From a bacterium (GTDB lineage Bacteria > JAUVQV01 > DATDCY01), in assembly GCA_036524115.1 (NCBI GenBank), contig DATDCY010000228.1:1-12168 (forward strand): DNA of 12,168 nt. The letters run 5' to 3'. Each line of letters starts with the position of its first letter. Within the stretch, counting starts at the first letter, position 1. The notes below the pieces were generated by a model, which saw only the letters and a program-made list of their open reading frames with translations, searched no databases and was not told where the DNA came from. Of the stretch, positions 1 to 6,894 are shown piece after piece. The translations under genes and the position numbers were made by a program.

Positions 1-328
1 CAAGCGCGGCGCCGAGAAGCGCGCGCGCGAGCCGGGGGTCGGCGCCGGCGAGGAAGAACACGCCGGCGGGGACGGTCGCGAGGGTGCCCGCAAGCAGCGG
101 CCCGATCCGCCGCCAGGGCAGCGCGCGCCGCGCCGGCAGCAGGAGCGCGACGTTGACCGCCAGCGAGAGCAGCGCGACGAGCCCCGCGGCGGCGCGCACG
201 CCGAGGACGAGGGACAGCAGCGGCATCGCGACCAGCGCGGAGCCGAAGCCGGTCACCCCCTGCGCGAACGCGGCGAGGAATGCGGCGCCGCCCACGGCGG
301 CGAGCAGCGGCAGCGTCAGCTCGGGCAT
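1..328 (-). CDS. TauE/SafE (TSUP) family membrane transporter, N-terminal part
   Basis: Only the first 109 codons are in the window; the frame is still open at base 1. The product begins MPELTLPLLAAVGG and is strongly hydrophobic. Residues 6-22 and about 27-44 form the first membrane segments, joined by a GVTGFGSALVAMPLL stretch (residues 24-38). That glycine-rich Q-G-x-x-G-F-G motif is the hallmark of the first repeat of sulfite-exporter/TSUP proteins, which usually have about 250 residues and 7-8 membrane helices. Further segments lie at about 47-64 and 76-95. Family members move sulfite, sulfoacetate, organosulfonates or related small anions across the inner membrane; the substrate here cannot be read. 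The gene lies 109 bp downstream of pstB on the same strand, where phoU is often found. There is no clear ribosome site: a TAGGAT hexamer lies six bases before the ATG. The family call is firm, the function open. Confidence 0.8.
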   Translation of the reverse strand, partial: MPELTLPLLAAVGGAAFLAAFAQGVTGFGSALVAMPLLSLVLGVRAAAGLVALLSLAVNVALLLPARRALPWRRIGPLLAGTLATVPAGVFFLAGADPRLARALLGAAL

Positions 329-334
329 GCGGGC

Positions 335-340
335 ATCCTA
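335..340 (-). promoter_or_regulatory. Possible -10 hexamer of a leaderless promoter for the TSUP gene
   Basis: On the minus strand TAGGAT (4 of 6 matches to TATAAT) is followed by six bases and then the ATG at 328. With that spacing transcription would begin at or next to the start codon. phoB shows the same arrangement. I see no convincing -35, and TAGGA could instead act as a weak ribosome site, so this is tentative. The rest of the pstB-TSUP gap (341-437) shows no clear terminator or other signal. Confidence 0.3.
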
Positions 341-437
341 CCCGAACGCCGCCGCGGACGGTGCCCCTGACGCAGGCGACGAAGCGCGGCAACGTCGCTC
401 CCCGGGCTCGCGGGTCCAGCCGCGCCCGCGCGCCGGC

Positions 438-1268
438 TCAGCCGAACCGGCCGGTGATGTAGTCCTCGGTCTGCTTGAGCTTCGGGTTCGTGAAGATCTG
501 CCGGGTCCGCCCGAACTCCACGATCCGCCCCTGGTAGAAGAACGCGGTGTAGTCGGAGATGCGCGCCGCCTGCTGCATGTTGTGGGTGACCACGACGAGG
601 GTGAAGTTCTCCTTGAGCGAGTCGAGGAGTTCCTCGATGCGGGCGGTGGCGATCGGGTCGATCGCGGAGGTCGGCTCGTCCAGCAGCAGCACCTCCGGCT
701 CGACCGCGATCGCCCGGGCGACGCACAGGCGCTGCTGCTGGCCGCCGGAGAGGGACATGCCGGGGTGGTCGAGCTTGTCCTTGACCTCGTCCCAGAGCGC
801 GGCCTGCTGCAAGGCGCGCTCCACGCGTCCCGTCAGCTCGCTCGGCCGCAGGCGGTAGTAGAGCCTCAGGCCGTAGGCGACGTTCTCTGCGATCGAGAGC
901 GGGAACGGCGTCGGCCGCTGGAAGATCATGCCGACGCGCCGCCGCAGGTCGAGCAGGTCCACGCCCGGCGCGAGCAGGTTCTCGCCGTCGAGCACAACCT
1001 CGCCAGCGGCGCGCTGGTTGCGGTAGAGGCCGTAGATGCGGTTGTAGACCCGCAGGTGCGTGGACTTGCCGCAGCCGGAGGGGCCGATGATCGCGGTCAC
1101 CCGATTCGCGTGGATGTCCAGCGAGTTCGCGAAGAGCGCCTGCCGCTCGCCGTAGAAGAAGTCGAGGTCCCGGACGGCGATCTTCACGTCGGGCGCGGGC
1201 GCCGCCGCATCCCCGGTCCCGCTCCGCGCGGGTGCGACGCCGGGCTCCGCCAGCAACGAGGTCATCAT
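438..1268 (-). CDS. pstB: Phosphate ABC transporter ATP-binding protein PstB
   Basis: This is the ATPase that powers high-affinity phosphate import; it works as a dimer on the inner face of the PstA/PstC channel. The 276-residue product carries the full ABC set: Walker [10 protein letters not shown] (62-70), Q-loop Q117 in IFQRPTPFP, signature LSGGQQQR (173-180), Walker B VLLLDE (193-198) with E198 as catalytic base, and switch histidine H229 in [14 protein letters not shown] and the NRIYGLY stretch after Walker A are PstB-like, which separates it from other import ATPases. The residue after Walker A is His71, where PstB usually has a bulky hydrophobic residue. Start: ATG 1268 overlaps the pstA stop (ATGA). 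A second ATG at 1265 is better spaced (7 bases) from the GGAGG site and may be the real one. It is the last pst gene; no phoU follows. Confidence 0.96.
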   Translation of the reverse strand: MMTSLLAEPGVAPARSGTGDAAAPAPDVKIAVRDLDFFYGERQALFANSLDIHANRVTAIIGPSGCGKSTHLRVYNRIYGLYRNQRAAGEVVLDGENLLAPGVDLLDLRRRVGMIFQRPTPFPLSIAENVAYGLRLYYRLRPSELTGRVERALQQAALWDEVKDKLDHPGMSLSGGQQQRLCVARAIAVEPEVLLLDEPTSAIDPIATARIEELLDSLKENFTLVVVTHNMQQAARISDYTAFFYQGRIVEFGRTRQIFTNPKLKQTEDYITGRFG

Positions 1269-2113
1269 CGGGCCTCCTTCGTGCGCACCAGCGCCCGCAC
1301 CGCGAGGGACAGCGCGAGCACCGCCGCCGTGATCACCATCGCACCTCCCCAGGCCTGGGCCTGCCAGTCGCCGAACGGCGACATGGCGTAGGAGAAGATC
1401 GTGACCGTGAGATTCGCCGTCGGCTGGCCGAGGCGCTCCGGCCAGTATGGACTGTTCAGGCAGGTGAAGAGCAGCGGCGCCGTCTCGCCCGAGACGCGCG
1501 CCACCGCGAGAATGACGCCCGTCAGGAGCCCCCTGCGCGCGCTGCGCACCACGATGTCGCGCACGACCCGCCAGCGCGGCGCGCCGAGGGCGAGCCCGGC
1601 CTCGCGCAGGGCGCCGGGGACGAGCAGCAGCATGTCCTCGGTGGTGCGCACGACCACCGGCAGCATGATCAGCGCCAGCGCGACGGCCCCGGCGTATCCG
1701 GAGAAGTGCCCCAGGGTCGCCACCAGGAGGGTGTAGACGAAGACGCCCGTGATGATCGAGGGGACGCCCATCAGGATGTTGGCGGCCAGCCGCACGGCCG
1801 CCGCGAACCGTGACTGCCGCCCGAATTCCACCAGGTAGATCCCGGCCGCCAGGCCCAGCGGGATCGCGGTGGCCGCGGCCAGGGCGGTGAGCAGCAGGGT
1901 GCCGAGCATCGCGTTCGCGAGGCCCCCGCCCTCGACGCCCGGCGGCGCCGGCAGCCTCGTGAAGAAGGCCGGCGACAGCGCGGCGGCCCCGCGGCGGATC
2001 ACCGTCGCGAGGATCCAGCCCAGAGCGCCGATCCCCGCGGTCGCCGCAACGCCGGCCGCCAGCCGCATGGCCAGGTCGGCGAGGCGCCGGGAGGCGATCC
2101 GGCGCGCCTTCAT
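1265..2113 (-). CDS. pstA: Phosphate ABC transporter permease PstA
   Basis: One of the two membrane subunits forming the phosphate channel. The product has 282 residues, normal for the family. About six membrane segments can be seen: roughly 18-40, 68-92, 112-134, 140-156, 195-212 and 256-275. The cytoplasmic EAA loop that docks on PstB is clear at 171-190 ([20 protein letters not shown]). [13 protein letters not shown] (115-127) and [10 protein letters not shown] (208-217) are PstA-type motifs; the latter holds the Glu/Thr pair typical of phosphate permeases. The frame stays open far upstream, but ATG 2113 gives the family N-terminus ([14 protein letters not shown]) and overlaps the pstC stop by four bases (ATGA), indicating translational coupling. 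The 3' end likewise overlaps the pstB start. Confidence 0.95.
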   Translation of the reverse strand: MKARRIASRRLADLAMRLAAGVAATAGIGALGWILATVIRRGAAALSPAFFTRLPAPPGVEGGGLANAMLGTLLLTALAAATAIPLGLAAGIYLVEFGRQSRFAAAVRLAANILMGVPSIITGVFVYTLLVATLGHFSGYAGAVALALIMLPVVVRTTEDMLLLVPGALREAGLALGAPRWRVVRDIVVRSARRGLLTGVILAVARVSGETAPLLFTCLNSPYWPERLGQPTANLTVTIFSYAMSPFGDWQAQAWGGAMVITAAVLALSLAVRALVRTKEAR

Positions 2114-3096
2114 CGTGCGGCCCCGCTGCGACGCTCGACGCGCGAGAGCCAGAGCTGCGCCGCGCACTGCACGCCCGCGGAGAGGAGCAGGAGGATCGCC
2201 CCCAGGGCGACCAGGGCGCTGACGTGCAGGGGGTCGGAGGCCTCCGAGAACTCGTTGGCCAGCGTGGAGGCGATGGTATTGCCCGGCGCGAAGAGCGACA
2301 GGGAGAGCCGGTGCTCGTTGCCGATGACGAAAGTCACCGCCATCGTCTCGCCAATCGCCCGCCCGAGCCCAAGCACGACGGCGCCGATGACCCCGTGCAG
2401 CCCGTACCGGAGCGTGACCTGCCGCGCCACCTCCCAGGTCGTGGCCCCGAGGCCGTACGCCGCCTCCTTCACGACGTGCGGGACGAGCGAGAAGACGTCG
2501 CGGATGACGGCGGTCATGAACGGCAGGACCATCAGCGCCAGGATCAGGCCCGCGGTGAGCACGCCGATCCCCATCTGCGGGCCGCCGAAGAAGGGCGACC
2601 CGCCGCCGGCGCGGGCGAGCGCCGGCTGCACGTGCCGCGAGACCAGCGGCGCAAAGACGTACAGCCCCCACATGCCGTAGATGATGCTCGGCACCGCCGC
2701 CAGCAGCTCGATCGCCAGGCCCACCGGCCTGCTCACGGCGGGCGGCGCCAGCTCGACGAGGAAGAACGCGATCGTCAGGCTCAGGGGAACGGCGAGCGCC
2801 AGCGCGATCAGCGTCGAGGCGAGCGTCCCGACGATGCTGCTCAGCGCCCCGTAGGTCCCCGTCACGGGATTCCAGGCGTCGGACCAGAGAAACGCGGGGC
2901 CGAACCGCCGGATCGCCGGCAGCGACTTCCACGCCAGCGTCGCCACCAGCAGCACGAGGATCAGCAGGACCGACAGCGCGCACAAGCCCGCGCCAGCCCG
3001 GAAGAGCCGGTCCGCCGCGGGGCTCGGAACGCGCCGCGCGCCCGGGTGGCTCAGGGCCAGACCGCCTTCCCGTCGCAGCGCACCTGGTCCTGCCAC
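2110..3096 (-). CDS. pstC: Phosphate ABC transporter permease PstC
   Basis: Partner of PstA in the phosphate channel. Family features are clear: an N-terminal membrane helix (about 38-56), the periplasmic [18 protein letters not shown] segment, the [16 protein letters not shown] motif, the EAA loop ([20 protein letters not shown], about 210-229) and [16 protein letters not shown] with the Glu/Thr pair of phosphate permeases. The product has 328 residues from this start. The start is uncertain. No ATG is available. GTG 3096 has GGAGG four bases upstream and overlaps pstS by 46 bases. CTG 3054 would overlap the pstS stop as CTGA, mirroring the ATGA junctions of pstC-pstA and pstA-pstB, and gives 314 residues. 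TTG 2985 would fall inside the first helix and is unlikely. The large open frame upstream of 3096 is the shadow of pstS. Confidence 0.92.
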   Translation of the reverse strand: MAGPGALRREGGLALSHPGARRVPSPAADRLFRAGAGLCALSVLLILVLLVATLAWKSLPAIRRFGPAFLWSDAWNPVTGTYGALSSIVGTLASTLIALALAVPLSLTIAFFLVELAPPAVSRPVGLAIELLAAVPSIIYGMWGLYVFAPLVSRHVQPALARAGGGSPFFGGPQMGIGVLTAGLILALMVLPFMTAVIRDVFSLVPHVVKEAAYGLGATTWEVARQVTLRYGLHGVIGAVVLGLGRAIGETMAVTFVIGNEHRLSLSLFAPGNTIASTLANEFSEASDPLHVSALVALGAILLLLSAGVQCAAQLWLSRVERRSGAAR

Positions 3097-4091
3097 GCCG
3101 CCTCCACGAGGTCGGTCACCGACGCCGGCAGCGGGACGTAGGCCAGCTTCTCGGCCTGTGCCGCGCCGCTGCGCAGACACCAGTCGAAGAACGCCAGCAT
3201 CGCCCGACCCCGCGCGGCGTCGGTCTGCCGGGCCCGCACGAGGATGAAGGAGGCGCCGGTGATCGGCCAGCTCGCGTCGCCGGCCTGGTCCGTGAGCACG
3301 AGAGCGAAGCCGGGCGCGCCCTTCCAGTCGGCGCCGGCCGCCGCAGCCTGGAACGACGCGATGGACGGCGCGACGAACTTCCCGGCGCGGTTGCGCAGCT
3401 GCACCGTCGCCAGCTTGTTCTGGACCGCGTAGGCGTACTCGACGTAGCCGATCGTCCCCTCCGCCTGCTGGACGAACGCCGCCACCCCCTCGTTCCCCTT
3501 GCCGCCCACGCCGGCGGGCCAGGCGACGGCCTTCTCGGTGCCGACCTTCGCGTGCCACCCGGGCGAGACCTTGTCGAGGTAGTTCGTGAAGATCCAGGTC
3601 GTCCCCGAGGCGTCCGAGCGGTGCACCACGGCGATGTCCCTGGCCGGCAGGCTCATGCCGGGGTTCTGCGCCTTCACCGCGGGGTCGTCCCAGCGGCGCA
3701 CCGTGCCGAGGAAGATGTCGGCGAGCAGCTCCGGCGTCAGCCGCAGCGCGCCGGGGGAGACGCCGGGCAGGTTCACGACCGGGACGACGCCCCCGACGAC
3801 CAGCGGAAACTGCACGAGCCCGGCGGCCCGCAGCTCGTCCGCCTTGAGCGGCGCATCCGACGCCCCGAAGTCCACGGTCCCCGCCTTGATCTGGGTGATC
3901 CCGCCGCCGGAGCCGATCGACTGGTAGTTGAGCTTCGTCCCCGTGGTCTGCGCGTAGCGGTAGGCCCACTGCGAGTAGATCGGGTAGGGGAAGCTCGCCC
4001 CCGCGCCGTTGATGGCCGGCGCATCCGCCGCCATGCCCCGTCCGGCGAGCGCCGCGACCAGGGCCGCGGCCAGTGCACACGCCTTCTTCAC
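3051..4091 (-). CDS. pstS: Periplasmic phosphate-binding protein PstS
   Basis: Captures phosphate in the periplasm and delivers it to PstCA. The product has 346 residues. It starts with a signal peptide (Val-Lys-Lys, hydrophobic 4-16, probable cleavage after Ala22 in GMAA-DAP). There is no lipobox cysteine, so it should be soluble rather than a lipoprotein. Ligand motifs of the family are intact: NGAGASFPYPIY (first anion loop), YQSIGSGGGITQIKAGTVDF, GASDAPL and RSDASGTTWIFTNYL, which carry the Ser, Asp, Arg and Thr groups that bind the dehydrated phosphate oxyanion. Start GTG 4091 is chosen because AAGGAGGA lies just upstream and it gives a normal signal peptide; ATG 4136 is a possible longer start. 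It is the first gene of the pst unit, 140 bp below phoR, with Pho-box-like repeats between. No other substrate is plausible given the neighbours. Confidence 0.96.
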   Translation of the reverse strand: MKKACALAAALVAALAGRGMAADAPAINGAGASFPYPIYSQWAYRYAQTTGTKLNYQSIGSGGGITQIKAGTVDFGASDAPLKADELRAAGLVQFPLVVGGVVPVVNLPGVSPGALRLTPELLADIFLGTVRRWDDPAVKAQNPGMSLPARDIAVVHRSDASGTTWIFTNYLDKVSPGWHAKVGTEKAVAWPAGVGGKGNEGVAAFVQQAEGTIGYVEYAYAVQNKLATVQLRNRAGKFVAPSIASFQAAAAGADWKGAPGFALVLTDQAGDASWPITGASFILVRARQTDAARGRAMLAFFDWCLRSGAAQAEKLAYVPLPASVTDLVEAAWQDQVRCDGKAVWP

Positions 4092-4170
4092 GCTGCTCCT
4101 CCTTGCGCTCGCAACTCTCTTCTCTCTCGTCTCCATGGCGGGCACGGTAACGCGCGATGGCAAGAGCACG

Positions 4171-4199
4171 ATGAGGCGGGCGTGAGAATTCGGTGAGGA
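4171..4199 (-). promoter_or_regulatory. Three-unit Pho-box-like array upstream of pstS
   Basis: Read on the minus strand, three heptamers stand 11 bp apart: TCCTCAC (4199-4193), TTCTCAC (4188-4182) and GCCTCAT (4177-4171). PhoB sites are 7-bp half-sites with 4-bp spacers repeating every 11 bp, with a TCAC/TCAT core inside CTGTCAY. The first heptamer is identical to the one in front of phoB. The array lies 80 bp before the pstS GTG, in the only sizeable gap of the phoR-pst run. I cannot find a good -10 at the expected distance after it, so the promoter is less complete than that of phoB. Confidence 0.6.
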
Positions 4200-4205
4200 T
4201 CACGC

Positions 4206-4235
4206 CCCGCCGGCGGGCGCGTGAGAGAATCTCAC
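4206..4235. repeat. Two adjacent inverted repeats between phoR and pstS
   Basis: GTGAGA-GAA-TCTCAC (4221-4235) is a perfect 6-bp inverted repeat that includes the phoR stop codon. CCCGCCGGCGGG (4206-4217) is a perfect 12-bp palindrome three bases away. In RNA read from the minus strand both could form hairpins just after phoR and before the Pho-box array. No T-run follows, so this is not a standard intrinsic terminator. It could trim or stabilise the phoR message or bind a protein; no role is shown. Confidence 0.45.
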
Positions 4236-6010
4236 CGGGGGTGCGGCAACGGCAGCGTGATGGTGAAGGTGCTCCCCGTGCCCGGTTCGCTCGCGACGCC
4301 GACGGTCCCGCCGTGCGCCTGGGCGATGTGCTTGACGATCGCCAGCCCGAGGCCGGTGCCGCCCAGGCTGCGGCTGCGGCTCCTGTCGACGCGGTAGAAG
4401 CGCTCGAAGAGCCGCGGCAGGTGCTCCCGCGGGATGCCGATGCCGTGGTCGATCACCTGGATCGAGACGGCGCCCGGCGACACGGCGCCGCGCACCAGCA
4501 CCCGCGACCCGGGCTCGCTGTAGGTCACGGCGTTGTCGACGAGGTTGACGACCGCCTGCGAGAGCAGGAGGGCCTGCGCGGGGAAGACGCGGTCCTCCGG
4601 GCACTCCAGCGCCAGCTCGATCTCCTTCTTCGCGGCGCGCGGCCGCGTCGTCTCGAGGACCTCGGCGAGCAGAGCGCAGAGGCTCGCCTCACCGAGCGGG
4701 GCGCGCCCGTCGCCGCCCTCCTGCTCCAGGCGCGCGAGGCTCAGCAGGTCCGAGACGATCGCGTTCAGGCGGTCGGCCTGCCTGTGGATGATCTCGAGGA
4801 AGCGCACCGCGCTCTCCCGGTCGTCAAGCGCGCCGTCGAGGAGCGTCTCGACGAAGCCGGCGATGGAGGTCACCGGGGTCTTGAGCTCGTGGGAAACGTT
4901 GGCGACGAAGTCCCGCCGCACCCGCTCGAGGCGGTGCAGCTGCGTGATGTCGTTGAGCACGATCAACGCGCCGACCCTCGCTCCGGCCGCGTTGCGCAGC
5001 GCCGCGCCCCGCGCGCGGACGAGCAGCTCGCCGCCCTCCCCGAGCGCGAACTCCTCCACGACCGGCTCCGACGCGCCGAGCGCGCGCAGGATGAACGCCT
5101 GCAGCGGCAGGCTGCGCTGCAGTTCCTGCACACCGCCGCCGACGGCAGCGGTGGCATCGACCCCGAGCATGTCCGCGGCCGCCCGGTTGAGGAGGATGAT
5201 GCGCTTCGCGCCGTCGACGGCGATCACACCCTCGACCATGCCTGCGAGGACGGACTCGAGGGTGCCGCGCTGCTCCTGCACGGCGGCGATGCGCTCCGCG
5301 AGCTGGCGCGCCATCGCGTTCATGGACTCGGCGAGCGCCGCTATCTCCTCGACCGCGGGCGCGGGCAGCCGCGCGCCCAGCTCGCCGCGGGCGAAGCGAT
5401 CGGCCCCTTCGCGGAGGTCCTCGATGGGCCGGACGATGCGGCGGGAGATCACGTAGCTCGCCGCCGCCCCGAGCAGGATGATGACGACCGCGGCGCCGAG
5501 CAGGCGCGACCGGATGGTCTGATAGGCCTCGTCGACGGCCGCGATCGGCACCGAGAGCCGCAGCGCGCCGGCGACCGCGCCCGCCGCGCGCAACGGGACC
5601 GCCACGTACAGGGCGGGCTGGCCCAGCGTCACGCTGAACCGCTCGGCGGCGGCGTCCCTGCCCGCGAGCGCCTCGCGCACCTCGGGGCGGTCGCCGTGGT
5701 TCTCCATCCGCGATGGGTCCTCAGCGGAGTCGCACAGCACCCGTCCGGACGGCGCGACCAGGGTCAGACGCAATCCCGCCTTCCGGCCCAGCTCGCGGCA
5801 GGTCGGCTCGAGGTCCGCCGCGCTGCGCCGGAGACCGGCCGAAAGCTCCGGCTCCGCGAGGCGGGCCGCCGCCGTCAGGTCCGCGCCCTTCTGCTGCAGG
5901 GCGAAGCGCCGCAGGTAATCCGCCGCATACCAGCTCGTGGCGGCCACGGAGAGCCCCGTCACGACGAGCAGCGGCGGGAACACCTGCCAGAAGAGGCGCC
6001 TGGAGCGCAC
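4232..6010 (-). CDS. phoR: Phosphate-regulon sensor histidine kinase PhoR
   Basis: Membrane kinase that phosphorylates PhoB when phosphate is scarce. Domain order over 592 residues: helix 1 (about 8-28); an extracytoplasmic region of about 140 residues (29-168) with a PAS/PDC-like stretch (LVAPSGRVLCDSAEDPSRM then RPEVREAL); helix 2 (about 169-188); HAMP (about 189-240); a PAS domain (about 248-355); a HisKA domain with phospho-acceptor His374 in VSHELKTP; and a HATPase domain with N-box NLVDNA (489-494), G1 DHGIGIP (521-527), the FERFYRVD stretch and G2 GGTGLGLAIV. The NVSHELKTPVTSIAGFVETLLDGA region is typical of PhoR. The extracytoplasmic domain is far larger than in E. coli PhoR but common in other phyla. 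Start GTG 6010, seven bases after the phoB stop, with GAGGG four bases upstream. Co-transcribed with phoB. Confidence 0.93.
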   Translation of the reverse strand: MRSRRLFWQVFPPLLVVTGLSVAATSWYAADYLRRFALQQKGADLTAAARLAEPELSAGLRRSAADLEPTCRELGRKAGLRLTLVAPSGRVLCDSAEDPSRMENHGDRPEVREALAGRDAAAERFSVTLGQPALYVAVPLRAAGAVAGALRLSVPIAAVDEAYQTIRSRLLGAAVVIILLGAAASYVISRRIVRPIEDLREGADRFARGELGARLPAPAVEEIAALAESMNAMARQLAERIAAVQEQRGTLESVLAGMVEGVIAVDGAKRIILLNRAAADMLGVDATAAVGGGVQELQRSLPLQAFILRALGASEPVVEEFALGEGGELLVRARGAALRNAAGARVGALIVLNDITQLHRLERVRRDFVANVSHELKTPVTSIAGFVETLLDGALDDRESAVRFLEIIHRQADRLNAIVSDLLSLARLEQEGGDGRAPLGEASLCALLAEVLETTRPRAAKKEIELALECPEDRVFPAQALLLSQAVVNLVDNAVTYSEPGSRVLVRGAVSPGAVSIQVIDHGIGIPREHLPRLFERFYRVDRSRSRSLGGTGLGLAIVKHIAQAHGGTVGVASEPGTGSTFTITLPLPHPR

Positions 6011-6017
6011 GGCGCCC

Positions 6018-6710
6018 TCAGGCGCGGAAACGGTAGCCGACCCCGCGGACGGTCTCGACGAGGTTGCCGGCCTCGCCGAGCTTGCGGCGCAGGCCGACGA
6101 CCTGGACGTCCACGGAGCGCTCCGTCACGGGGTAGTCGGCGCCCCGCACGGCGTCGACGATCTGCGATCGCGTGAAGACCATTCCCGGACGGCCCGCGAG
6201 CAGCCAGAGCACCTCGAATTCCGTGAAGGTCAGATCGACCCGCGCCTCGCCGACGAGGACCTCGCGCCGTCCCCGGTCCAGGAAGATCCCCCCGGCGGCG
6301 CGCGTGGCGCCTGCCGGCGCCGGCGCCGACGAGGTCCGGCGCAGCGTGGCCCGGATGTGCGCCAGCAGGACGCGCGGGCTGAAGGGCTTCGTCAGGTAGT
6401 CGTCCGCCCCCAGCTCCAGGCCCGCGACGATGTCGGCCTCCTCGCCACGCGCCGTCAGCATGACGATGGGGATGTGCTCGGTCCTCGCGTCCTTCTTCAG
6501 CAGGCGGCAGACCTCGAGCCCATCGATGCCGGGCAGCATCAGGTCGAGCAGGACAAGATCGGGCCGCCGCTGCCCGGCGAGCGACAGCGCCTCCTCGCCG
6601 CTCCCCGCGAGGACCGCGGAGAACCCCGCCTTCTCCAGGTTGTAGCGCAGCAGCTCCGCGATGCTCTCCTCGTCCTCGACGACGAGGACCACCTTCCGCG
6701 CCTGGCCCAT
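6018..6710 (-). CDS. phoB: Phosphate-regulon response regulator PhoB
   Basis: DNA-binding regulator of phosphate-starvation genes. The 230-residue product matches the family length. Receiver domain (1-125): acidic pocket E12/D13, phospho-acceptor Asp56 in DLVLLDLMLPG, Thr86 in VMLTA and Lys108 in YLTKPF. A short linker (about 126-138) leads to an OmpR/PhoB winged helix (about 141-230), whose recognition helix RSVDVQVVGLRRKL (198-211) resembles the PhoB sequence and whose wing ends VETVRGVGYRF. ATG 6710 is chosen because it gives the family N-terminus (MGQARKVVLVVEDEE); the frame stays open upstream. No ribosome site precedes it, which agrees with a leaderless transcript. First gene of phoBR and divergent from the chemoreceptor gene. 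The context (phoR, pst) makes PhoB rather than another OmpR-type regulator very likely. Confidence 0.94.
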   Translation of the reverse strand: MGQARKVVLVVEDEESIAELLRYNLEKAGFSAVLAGSGEEALSLAGQRRPDLVLLDLMLPGIDGLEVCRLLKKDARTEHIPIVMLTARGEEADIVAGLELGADDYLTKPFSPRVLLAHIRATLRRTSSAPAPAGATRAAGGIFLDRGRREVLVGEARVDLTFTEFEVLWLLAGRPGMVFTRSQIVDAVRGADYPVTERSVDVQVVGLRRKLGEAGNLVETVRGVGYRFRA

Positions 6711-6716
6711 GGCGGG

Positions 6717-6751
6717 AGCATAGACGCTCACGGTTAGGAAATGGTGAGGAA
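6717..6751 (-). promoter_or_regulatory. phoB promoter with Pho box and probable leaderless start
   Basis: On the minus strand two 11-bp direct repeats adjoin: TTCCTCACCAT (6751-6741) and TTCCTAACCGT (6740-6730), identical at 9 of 11 positions. In 7-4-7 form the half-sites are TCCTCAC and TCCTAAC with a CATT spacer. Exactly 10 bp after the second heptamer stands TATGCT (6722-6717), a fair -10. E. coli Pho promoters have about this distance between box and -10, with the box replacing the -35. Six bases later comes the ATG at 6710, so transcription should start at or near the A of the ATG. This predicts autoregulation of phoBR and a leaderless message. Confidence 0.65.
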
Positions 6752-6831
6752 TCGCCGGGGAACCGCCGCTGCCGCGCCCCGCCGGGCTGCGGGACGTCAA
6801 ACCCGCGATTGCCCCACAGAATCCCGATTAC

Positions 6832-6840
6832 TGCTATAAT
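6832..6840 (+). promoter_or_regulatory. Extended -10 promoter for the chemoreceptor gene
   Basis: TGCTATAAT is a perfect extended -10 (TGn plus TATAAT) for the housekeeping sigma factor, in a short AT-rich patch that stands out from the GC-rich surroundings. Transcription would start near 6847, giving a leader of about 48 bases before GTG 6895. No good -35 lies 16-18 bp upstream; TTGCCC at 6810 is 21 bases away. Extended -10 promoters often need no strong -35. The site is about 80 bp from the phoB Pho box, on the opposite strand. I see no half-site array of its own. Confidence 0.65.
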
Positions 6841-6894
6841 AATTCTAGGCGATGATGCGGGCGTCCGGAAGACCGGCGCCCCGGGGGATATGGC

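Noticed and set aside
329-437. Terminator between pstB and the TSUP gene
   Set aside because: The stretch is GC-rich with only scattered short complementarities, no strong stem and no T-run, so read-through from pst into the TSUP gene remains possible.
84-1391. 435-codon plus-strand frame opposite the TSUP gene and pstB
   Set aside because: It crosses two real genes on the other strand and the gap between them, and its product shows no domain.
2114-2983. In-frame upstream extension of pstA
   Set aside because: It is a shadow of pstC; ATG 2113 gives the right PstA length and a four-base ATGA overlap.
4193-6175. 660-codon plus-strand frame opposite phoR
   Set aside because: Low-complexity Arg/Asp/Ala-rich product with no motif; shadow of phoR, which has complete kinase motifs.
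6810-6840. TTGCCC as -35 partner of the chemoreceptor -10
   Set aside because: The spacing to TATAAT is 21 bp, too long for a standard sigma-70 promoter; the TG-extended -10 explains the promoter without it.
6847-6894. Possible riboswitch in the chemoreceptor leader
   Set aside because: The leader is only about 48 bases and shows just a short CCGG hairpin; no conserved riboswitch core, such as that of a c-di-GMP type, can be seen.
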